DNA from: Microbacteriaceae bacterium
GTDB taxonomy: Bacteria > Actinomycetota > Actinomycetes > Actinomycetales > Microbacteriaceae
Length of the DNA stretch: 7,010 nucleotides
Assembly (NCBI GenBank): GCA_024642605.1
Contig: JAHEAT010000030.1
Coordinates: 1 to 7,010 of the forward strand
Direction: 5' to 3'
Part shown: positions 1 through 4,810 of the stretch, piece by piece
How positions within the stretch are numbered: the stretch's first letter is position 1
Layout of the letters: each line of letters begins with the position of its first letter
The notes under the pieces: generated by a model
Seen by the model: the letters and a program-made list of their open reading frames with translations, nothing else
The model's database searches: none
Told to the model about the DNA's origin: nothing
Program-made: the position numbers and the translations under genes

Positions 1-21
1 AGCCAAGAGATTCCGAACATG

Positions 22-93
22 CGCCCCTAGCAGGATTCGAACCTGCGCTTTCGCCTCCGGAGAGCGACGCTCTATCCCCTGAGCTATAGGGGC
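22..93 (-). tRNA. tRNA-Arg, anticodon CCG
   Basis: Read on the minus strand the cloverleaf is complete. The acceptor arms GCCCCTA and TAGGGGC pair over 7 bp. The D stem is GCTC/GAGC. The anticodon stem TCGCT/GGCGA (one G-T pair) carries the loop CTCCGGA, which gives anticodon CCG and decodes CGG arginine codons. The T stem GCAGG/CCTGC carries the loop TTCGAAT. The variable loop has 4 nt. The discriminator is G at 22, followed by CAT, so CCA is not encoded and must be added enzymatically, as in many actinobacterial tRNAs. The gene points away from the sugar genes. Confidence 0.96.
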
Positions 94-105
94 CAGGGTA
101 CCCTC

Positions 106-134
106 AGCCTATCAGCGAGCTTGCTCTAGGCTAA
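106..134 (-). promoter_or_regulatory. Weak candidate promoter of the tRNA-Arg gene
   Basis: On the minus strand, TAGGCT at 111-106 could be a -10 box, with TTAGCC at 134-129 as a -35 box 17 bp upstream. Transcription would then start about six bases before the mature tRNA 5' end, which fits a tRNA gene. Both hexamers match consensus poorly. The 70-bp gap 94-163 must also hold whatever drives the divergent glycosidase gene. Confidence 0.25.
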
Positions 135-163
135 GTGCGGAAGTGTTGAGTTAGGAATGAAAC

Positions 164-1114
164 GTGGCGCTGCGACTGGTTGATAAGTGGATTTGGGATT
201 CCTGGTACGTCTTCGACGGAGAGAAATATCATGCCTTTTACCTCAGTGCTTCTCGAGCCCTCGGTGACCCAAACCGACGACACCGCAACCCGGTGGTCGG
301 GCATGCCATTTCAACCGACCTAAACGATTGGACCGTGGTTAAGGATGCCCTAGCGGTTAGCGATTCGCCGGCCTTTGACTCTTGGACCACCTGGACCGGC
401 TCTGTCGTTAGGGGCGATGATGGGCTGTGGTGGATGTTTTACACCGGCACCAGCCGCGAAGACGGTGGTGATGTGCAGACCATCGGCGCAGCAACTTCTG
501 AAGACCTACTGGATTGGAACAAGGTTTCTTCAGAACCTCTTGTTCGCGCCGATCAGCGCTGGTATGACTTGCTAGACAAGAGCGTCTGGCCAGACGAAGC
601 TTGGCGCGACCCGTGGGTGTTCCGTTTCGAGAGTGATCCGACCACTTGGCACATGCTGATCACCGCTCGCGCAAACCACGGCGATGCCGCCACCAGGGGA
701 GTGCTCGGGCATGCCACGTCGACCAACCTAATCGACTGGTCGGTGCAACCGCCGCTCAGTGAACCGGGGCAGGGGTTCGGGCAGATGGAGGTGTTCCAAT
801 TCGAGATCGTCGATGGGGTTCCGGTTTTGCTCTTCTGTTGTGGATGGCGAGAACTTTCGGCTGACCGCTTGGCCGCGTTTGGTGAGCGCGACGCTACCTA
901 TTCGCTTGCCGTTTCGACCGACCTGTCAAATATTGATTTCACTAAGGCACAACCGTTTATGCATCCAATGGCCTATGCAGGCAGGATCGTCAAAGGCTCC
1001 GACGGCTGGTACTTCATCGGTTTCTTAAACATTGAGGGCGGAGATTTTGTCGGGGAGCTTAGCGATGCGGTGCCGGTCACCGCAACGAGAGAACTCGGTC
1101 TGGTTTTGCGCTGA
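164..1114 (+). CDS. Cytoplasmic five-bladed beta-propeller glycosidase, GH32/GH68/GH43-like
   Basis: 316 aa with no signal peptide or membrane segment, so it should act on sugar already inside the cell. Propeller landmarks appear in order: WDSW at 11-14 near the N-terminus, WTGS at 77-80, WRDPW at 147-151 and MEVFQ at 208-212. Asp12, Asp149 and Glu209 sit where GH32/GH68/GH43 enzymes carry the nucleophile, the transition-state stabiliser (RDP motif) and the acid/base. Repeated blade motifs such as GHA-STDL-DW (46-55) and GHATSTNLIDW (181-191) support the fold. The canonical GH32 WMNDPNG and ECP motifs are absent, and there is no C-terminal beta-sandwich as in typical GH32 enzymes, so the exact family is uncertain. 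The GTG start at 164 follows AGGA at 153-156 by 7 nt. The ATG at 157 is in another frame and stops after eight codons. The neighbouring AglEFG-type importer suggests hydrolysis of an imported disaccharide, perhaps sucrose or a related fructoside (inference). Confidence 0.8.
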   Translation: MALRLVDKWIWDSWYVFDGEKYHAFYLSASRALGDPNRRHRNPVVGHAISTDLNDWTVVKDALAVSDSPAFDSWTTWTGSVVRGDDGLWWMFYTGTSREDGGDVQTIGAATSEDLLDWNKVSSEPLVRADQRWYDLLDKSVWPDEAWRDPWVFRFESDPTTWHMLITARANHGDAATRGVLGHATSTNLIDWSVQPPLSEPGQGFGQMEVFQFEIVDGVPVLLFCCGWRELSADRLAAFGERDATYSLAVSTDLSNIDFTKAQPFMHPMAYAGRIVKGSDGWYFIGFLNIEGGDFVGELSDAVPVTATRELGLVLR

Positions 1115-1226
1115 GTAGTCAGTTGGCTCTCTTTCGCTGATGCAGCGCGGGAGACGAAAAAGAATCGACCGGCAAAACCGGCTAAAAACGTCTACAAGTC
1201 AGTTTCTTAGCCAATTCGTTACAAAC

Positions 1227-1240
1227 TGCAAGCGTTTACA
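1227..1240 (+). promoter_or_regulatory. LacI/CcpA-type operator 1, upstream of the importer operon
   Basis: TGCAAGCGTTTACA is a near-palindrome centred on the CG at 1233-1234 and fits the LacI-family/cre pattern TGNNARCGNWWWCA at every position. Its 13-bp core GCAAGCGTTTACA recurs inverted at 1271-1283. In Actinobacteria such sites commonly bind LacI-family sugar repressors controlling neighbouring transport genes. No regulator gene lies in the window. Confidence 0.75.
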
Positions 1241-1251
1241 ACTTTTCGGTA

Positions 1252-1269
1252 ACGTTGCTCACGTTGCTG
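1252..1269 (+). repeat. Tandem 9-nt repeat between the two operators
   Basis: ACGTTGCTC (1252-1260) is followed directly by ACGTTGCTG (1261-1269), differing only in the last base. The stretch GTAACGTTGC (1249-1258) is itself nearly palindromic around a CG and resembles a shortened operator. It may be a minor binding site or a chance duplication. Confidence 0.5.
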
Positions 1270-1298
1270 CTGTAAACGCTTGCGGTGTGGTCTAGATT
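1270..1298 (+). promoter_or_regulatory. Candidate promoter of the importer operon
   Basis: TAGATT at 1293-1298 matches four of six positions of a -10 box. CTGTAA at 1270-1275, 17 bp upstream, is a poor -35 box. Operator 2 would cover the -35 box and part of the spacer, so a bound LacI-type protein would block RNA polymerase. Transcription would begin near 1305, giving a leader of about 48 nt. No better promoter was seen in the gap. Confidence 0.3.
1271..1284 (-). promoter_or_regulatory. LacI/CcpA-type operator 2, inverted copy of operator 1
   Basis: TGTAAACGCTTGCG is the reverse complement of CGCAAGCGTTTACA and so shares 13 of 14 bases with operator 1 in the opposite orientation. Its central CG at 1277-1278 lies 44 bp from that of operator 1, close to four helical turns. 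Two sites on nearly the same face suggest cooperative or looped repressor binding (inference). Confidence 0.72.
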
Positions 1299-1304
1299 TC
1301 TTTT

Positions 1305-1327
1305 CAGACGGCTTGGCACAAGCTCTG
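1305..1327 (+). other. Hairpin in the presumed 5' leader of the importer mRNA
   Basis: CAGA (1305-1308) pairs with TCTG (1324-1327), and GCTTG (1311-1315) pairs with CAAGC (1319-1323) around a GCA loop, leaving a two-base bulge CG. An alternative and incompatible pairing joins ACGGC (1308-1312) to GCCGT (1327-1331), followed by TTTT at 1331-1334. It ends 15 bases before the AGGA ribosome-binding site at 1343-1346. It could stabilise the 5' end or act as a weak attenuator. Nothing else shows function. Confidence 0.4.
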
Positions 1328-1352
1328 CCGTTTTCTTAGGAAAGGAAACCAA

Positions 1353-2648
1353 ATGAAGAAAGGTATGCGCGCCGTAGCTGCTCTTGCAGTTGCATCGCTA
1401 GCTACCCTCGGAATGGCTGCCTGTGCTCCATCAACCCCTGCCGGTGACGGCAAGGTTACCATCTTCGGTGGTTACGGTGAAGCTGACGCAGCTGCATTCC
1501 AGAAGTCGCTTGACGAGTTCGGTAAGGCAAACAACATCCAGATCACCTTCACTTCTCTTGCATCGTTCGACAAGGACATCAAGGTAAAGATCGAAGCTGG
1601 ACAGACTCCTGACATCGCACTCTGGCCACAGCCAGGTGGTCTAAAGGACCTCGCCGTTGACAACCTTGTTCCGCTGAAGGACGTCTACGACGTAACCAAG
1701 TCGACCTCTACCCTCGTACCAGGCTGGGACAAGCTCGCAGTTGTTGACGGAGACCTTTACGGCTTGCCAGTATCGGCAAACATGAAGACCCTCGTGTTCT
1801 ACAACCCAGCAGCATTCGCAGCTCACGGCTACACCGTTCCAACCACCGACGCAGAACTTGGTGCTCTTGAAGAGCAGATCAAGGCTGACGGCGCTGGCTA
1901 CCCATGGTGTGCAGGTATCGAGTCTGGTGGCGCAACCGGTTGGGCATTCACCGACTGGATGGAACAGTACGTTCTTGACTACAACGGAGCAGACGTTTAC
2001 GCACAGTGGATCGCTGGAGACATCGACTTCGCTAGCCAAGAAGTAAAGAAGGCAGCCGACAAGGTTACCTCGCGTCTGCTTGCAGATGGCCAGGTTAACG
2101 GTGGCGGTGCTGGTATGGCAGCTGACGCATTCGGCAACACTGCTCCTCTCTTCGAAGAGGGTGGCAAGGCCAAGGGTCAGTGCTTCATGCTTCGTCAGGG
2201 CTCGTTCATCACCGGATTCTTCCCTAAGAACATCCAGGCTGAACTTGCTGCTAACGACTACACCCACGCAGACGTATTCCCGCTACCAGCTCCAGAAGGC
2301 GCTCAGGCAGGTGTAATCGGTGGTGGTGACCTCGGTGCAGTATTCCAGGGTCACGTAGACGCAGACGTCGCAAAGGTTGCTGAATTCATCTTCAGCGACA
2401 AGGTGCTAAACAACATGGTCTCGAACGGCGCAATCTCGCCTCACAAGACCTTCGACGCCGCACTTTACCCGAACGACCTAAACAAGAAGATCGGTGAAGC
2501 CATGGCTGCAGCTGCAGTGTTCGGCTTCGACGGTTCTGACCAGATGCCAGCAGAAGTTAACGCTGAGTTCTGGGCAGCCGGCACCGACTACGTTGCAGGC
2601 CGTGTCACCTGGGATGAAGCTGCTGCGCGAATCGACGCAAAGTACTAA
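1353..2648 (+). CDS. AglE-type carbohydrate ABC transporter solute-binding lipoprotein
   Basis: 431 aa. It captures a sugar outside the membrane and delivers it to the permease pair encoded just downstream. The N-terminus has Lys2, Lys3 and Arg6, a hydrophobic stretch from 7 to 22 and a lipobox-like MAAC ending at Cys24, the expected lipid anchor (Met at -3 is a variant of the usual Leu). The mature part is about 408 aa, normal for extracellular solute-binding family 1. Features shared with alpha-glucoside proteins of the AglE group include TPDIALWPQPG (about 85-95) and YPWCAGIESG (183-192), followed by a Trp-rich segment. Cys186 and Cys277 are the only cysteines in the mature chain besides the anchor and might form a disulfide. 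The start follows AGGA at 1343-1346 by 6 nt. Codon choice is strongly biased (almost all AAG for Lys, AAC for Asn, GAC for Asp), which suggests high expression. AglE homologues bind sucrose, maltose or trehalose. The exact ligand cannot be read here. Confidence 0.92.
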   Translation: MKKGMRAVAALAVASLATLGMAACAPSTPAGDGKVTIFGGYGEADAAAFQKSLDEFGKANNIQITFTSLASFDKDIKVKIEAGQTPDIALWPQPGGLKDLAVDNLVPLKDVYDVTKSTSTLVPGWDKLAVVDGDLYGLPVSANMKTLVFYNPAAFAAHGYTVPTTDAELGALEEQIKADGAGYPWCAGIESGGATGWAFTDWMEQYVLDYNGADVYAQWIAGDIDFASQEVKKAADKVTSRLLADGQVNGGGAGMAADAFGNTAPLFEEGGKAKGQCFMLRQGSFITGFFPKNIQAELAANDYTHADVFPLPAPEGAQAGVIGGGDLGAVFQGHVDADVAKVAEFIFSDKVLNNMVSNGAISPHKTFDAALYPNDLNKKIGEAMAAAAVFGFDGSDQMPAEVNAEFWAAGTDYVAGRVTWDEAAARIDAKY

Positions 2649-2652
2649 ATCC

Positions 2653-2667
2653 TGCTGACACTCAGCA
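2653..2667 (+). other. Small hairpin just after the binding-protein stop
   Basis: TGCTGA pairs with TCAGCA over 6 bp around a CAC loop, 4 nt after the TAA. No T run follows. It lies 19 bases before the large hairpin and may add to 3'-end protection of the upstream message, or be incidental. Confidence 0.35.
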
Positions 2668-2686
2668 ATGAGTTTCGCAAGTGATG

Positions 2687-2722
2687 CTTCTGCCGGGGGA
2701 GAGATCCCCCGGCAGAAGTTTT
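2687..2722 (+). terminator. Strong intercistronic hairpin: partial terminator or mRNA stabiliser
   Basis: CTTCTGCCGGGGGA (2687-2700) and TCCCCCGGCAGAAG (2705-2718) form a perfect 14-bp stem around a GAGA loop, followed by TTTT at 2719-2722. It lies between the binding-protein gene and the first permease gene. The T run is short, so some read-through is likely. Such elements are known in sugar importer operons, such as malE-malF, to leave much more binding protein than permease. Confidence 0.85.
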
Positions 2723-2798
2723 CACCAGAACAGCAAAACCGCTAATCTTCAATAATCTGAGCCCACAGCTCGAGTACTAGTTTCAACTTGCAAAAATT

Positions 2799-2802
2799 GG
2801 AG
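2799..2802 (+). promoter_or_regulatory. Ribosome-binding site fixing the first permease start at 2809
   Basis: GGAG lies 6 nt before the ATG at 2809. The longer in-frame possibility, a TTG at 2788, has no purine-rich site at a suitable distance, and its seven extra codons would contain this GGAG. Confidence 0.7.
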
Positions 2803-2808
2803 TTCCCC

Positions 2809-3801
2809 ATGGATCCACTTCTGAGCGACGTGCTCTTCGGAATCCTCGCCGTCATTTTAGGTACGGCGGCAACCCTAGGTCTCTACTGGCTGCTCGACCG
2901 TTTAGTGCGCCTACTACCTCTCAAGGTTCAAGACAAAATCAAACCACTTGGCTTCTTGATTCCTGCAGCAACGCTTTTGATTCTCGTACTAGTACTTCCG
3001 CTTCTGCAGACCGTGGTCTGGTCGTTTATGGACGACAAGGTGAAAACCTTTGTCGGCCTAGAGAACTACATCACGCTCTTTACTTCTCCCGACTTTCTCA
3101 GCATCCTGCTGAACAACTTCCTCTGGATTCTTGTGGTTCCGGCGGTAACCGTGAGCCTCGGTGTGCTTTTTGCGAACCTAGGTAACCAAGTAGGCCCGAC
3201 TCGCGAAAAAATTCTCAAGTCTTTGATCTTCATGCCTATGACGATCAGCTTCGTTTCGGCTTCAACCATCTGGGGTTACCTTTACACCAACCCAGCTCCG
3301 GGGCGCCCAAAGATCGGCTTACTCAGCGCAGTGGTCGAGTTCTTTGGAGGCACCCCGCAGAACTGGTTGCAAATTGACGACAACCGTCTGAACAGTTTTC
3401 TTTTAATGGCGGTAATCGTCTGGCTGCAAGTTGGATACTCGATGGTCATCATTTCGGCCGGAATTAAGGCTGTTCCTGAAGAAACCATCGAAGCAGCCCG
3501 CATCGATGGGGCCAACGGTTTGCAGGTTTTCTTCAGAATCGTGATTCCGCAAATCTCGGCAACCATCATGTCGGTGTTCGTCACCGTTTTGATTCTGGTG
3601 ATGAAGGTGTTCGACATCGTCTTGGCGATGACTGGCGGTAACTTCAACACCAACGTGCTTGCGTTTGAGTATTACAAGCAGTTCTTCGTAGATTCCAACC
3701 TCGGCCCTGCATCGGCAGTGGTCACCATTCTGCTCGTCCTGATTGCGCCACTCATGTGGCTACAGATCAGAACCGTTCGCCACCAGGAGAGCCTGCGATG
3801 A
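2809..3801 (+). CDS. AglF-type sugar ABC transporter permease
   Basis: 330 aa, one of two membrane subunits forming the sugar channel in the cytoplasmic membrane. Hydrophobic segments fall at about 6-29, 47-70, 101-124, 137-159, 195-217, 250-274 and 299-320. The extra helix at the N-terminus is typical of AglF/MalF-type subunits. The EAA loop that docks onto the ATPase begins at Glu228 (EAARIDG, 228-234) and ends near IVIPQ (244-248). The ATG at 2809 is preferred to a TTG at 2788 because it has GGAG 6 nt upstream. The gene lies 160 bp after the binding-protein gene, beyond a strong hairpin, so its message is probably less abundant. It overlaps the next permease by ATGA, which suggests coupled translation and paired assembly. 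Placing it in the permease family is secure. The AglF subgroup rests on its partners and general resemblance. Confidence 0.92.
   Translation: MDPLLSDVLFGILAVILGTAATLGLYWLLDRLVRLLPLKVQDKIKPLGFLIPAATLLILVLVLPLLQTVVWSFMDDKVKTFVGLENYITLFTSPDFLSILLNNFLWILVVPAVTVSLGVLFANLGNQVGPTREKILKSLIFMPMTISFVSASTIWGYLYTNPAPGRPKIGLLSAVVEFFGGTPQNWLQIDDNRLNSFLLMAVIVWLQVGYSMVIISAGIKAVPEETIEAARIDGANGLQVFFRIVIPQISATIMSVFVTVLILVMKVFDIVLAMTGGNFNTNVLAFEYYKQFFVDSNLGPASAVVTILLVLIAPLMWLQIRTVRHQESLR
3785..3790 (+). promoter_or_regulatory. Ribosome-binding site fixing the second permease start at 3798
   Basis: AGGAGA lies inside the end of the upstream permease gene, 7 nt before the ATG at 3798. It supports this start over an in-frame GTG at 3756, which would prepend 14 polar residues and deepen the overlap with the upstream gene. 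Confidence 0.8.
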
Positions 3802-4667
3802 AAAACGTTTTGAACAAACTCTCTAAGTACAAGGTGGGCAGCACCATTGCCCTCACTTTGCTAACCGCAATCTGGTCTATTCCAACCGTTGGCTTGCTTA
3901 TCACCTCGTTTAGAAGCCGCGACGTAGCCGACACTTCACCATGGTGGGATGCAATCTTCTCGCCGGTAAATCAGGCTTGGTCACTCGATGCCTACAGCAA
4001 CGCCCTTTCGAGCGGCGGAATGTTTAATGCGATGGTCAACACCCTCGTGGTTACCGTTCCATCGGTGATCTTGCCGCTGCTGGTGGCAGCCAACGCTGCG
4101 TTTGCCTTCACTTTCCTTGAGTTCAAGGGGCGTGAAATCTACTTTGCGATCATCGTTGCACTCATGATCATCCCGCTTCAATCGGCTCTGATTCCGGTGC
4201 TCCGTGCCATGGTTGCCTTCCAAAAGGCAACCCACATTCAGCTCACCGGAAACTTCCCCAGTGCTTGGCTCATCCACTGTTCGTTCGCGCTGCCACTGGC
4301 CATCTACATTTTGCGCAACTACATGCTGTCACTTCCCGCCTCGCTAATTGAAGCGGCTCGTGTCGATGGTGCAACTTGGTACCAAATCTTCTGGCGCCTA
4401 GTTATGCCTATGTCTGTCCCGGCTCTGGCTTCATTCGCTATCTTCCAGTTCTTGTGGGTTTGGAATGACTACCTGATTGCGTTCATCTTTGTTGGAGAGC
4501 AGAAGGCCGTCATGACATACCGCCTCTTGCGCTTGCTTGGGCAGTACGGCGACGGCTGGCTAGATGTTGCGGCTGGCTCGTTCATCTCGCTAATCGTTCC
4601 GCTCATCATCTTCTTCTCGCTTCAGCGTTACTTCGTGCGCGGCCTAACCGCAGGTGCCGTCAAGTAG
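3798..4667 (+). CDS. AglG-type sugar ABC transporter permease
   Basis: 289 aa, the second membrane subunit of the importer. Six hydrophobic segments are visible at about 15-37, 77-104, 114-137, 155-174, 207-232 and 259-280. The cytoplasmic EAA loop starts at Glu185 (EAARVDG, 185-191) and runs to MPM near 203-205. The C-terminus RGLTAGAVK is typical of MalG/AglG-type subunits. The ATG at 3798 overlaps the TGA of the preceding permease and has AGGAGA 7 nt upstream. A GTG at 3756 would add 14 residues but no hydrophobic segment. No ATP-binding subunit gene follows: the operon ends at a terminator 13 bp downstream. The EAA loop must therefore dock with an ATPase encoded elsewhere, such as a shared MsiK-like protein (inference from actinobacterial practice). 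Confidence 0.93.
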   Translation: MKNVLNKLSKYKVGSTIALTLLTAIWSIPTVGLLITSFRSRDVADTSPWWDAIFSPVNQAWSLDAYSNALSSGGMFNAMVNTLVVTVPSVILPLLVAANAAFAFTFLEFKGREIYFAIIVALMIIPLQSALIPVLRAMVAFQKATHIQLTGNFPSAWLIHCSFALPLAIYILRNYMLSLPASLIEAARVDGATWYQIFWRLVMPMSVPALASFAIFQFLWVWNDYLIAFIFVGEQKAVMTYRLLRLLGQYGDGWLDVAAGSFISLIVPLIIFFSLQRYFVRGLTAGAVK

Positions 4668-4680
4668 CATCGGTTCAAAG

Positions 4681-4719
4681 ATGTGGCGTCGCTCTAGCGG
4701 GTGGCGCCACATTCTTTTT
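4681..4719 (+). terminator. Intrinsic terminator of the importer operon
   Basis: ATGTGGCGTC (4681-4690) pairs with GGCGCCACAT (4703-4712) over 10 bp, with one G-T wobble, around a 12-nt loop. TCTTTTT follows at 4713-4719. It starts 13 bp after the second permease stop and separates the sugar block from argS. Confidence 0.85.
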
Positions 4720-4743
4720 CGCCGGCGAACTGCATCGAACGGG

Positions 4744-4749
4744 TAGAAT
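4744..4749 (+). promoter_or_regulatory. Likely -10 box of the argS-lysA promoter
   Basis: TAGAAT matches the -10 consensus at five of six positions and lies between the terminator and argS. No convincing -35 box is seen 16-18 bp upstream, which is common in Actinobacteria. Initiation would be near 4756, giving a leader of about 55 nt. Confidence 0.5.
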
Positions 4750-4810
4750 TTCATTTATTCACGGATGCCGTCGCTGTCGACCCCCGTATCAACAACCGTT
4801 AGGGCCCATC

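Noticed and set aside
22..93. tRNA-Arg as the attachment site of an integrated island containing the sugar genes
   Set aside because: The tRNA 3' end, where integration normally occurs, points to the left edge, away from the sugar genes. No second copy of its 3' part and no integrase is visible in the window.
137..140. Residues 137-140 of ArgS (bases 5219-5230): HIGG instead of HIGH as a catalytic defect
   Set aside because: This form is usual in actinobacterial ArgS, and the rest of both active-site motifs is intact.
1169..1181. CCGG-CAAAA-CCGG as a terminator after the glycosidase gene
   Set aside because: The stem is only 4 bp and is followed by CTAAAAAC, not a T run. A nearby CGCTG-ATG-CAGCG hairpin (1135-1147) also lacks a T run, so no terminator is called.
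1641..2267. A long 208-codon reading frame on the minus strand inside the binding-protein gene
   Set aside because: It lies wholly opposite a convincing, strongly codon-biased gene and shows no recognisable motif or organised start. It reflects the biased codons of the real gene.
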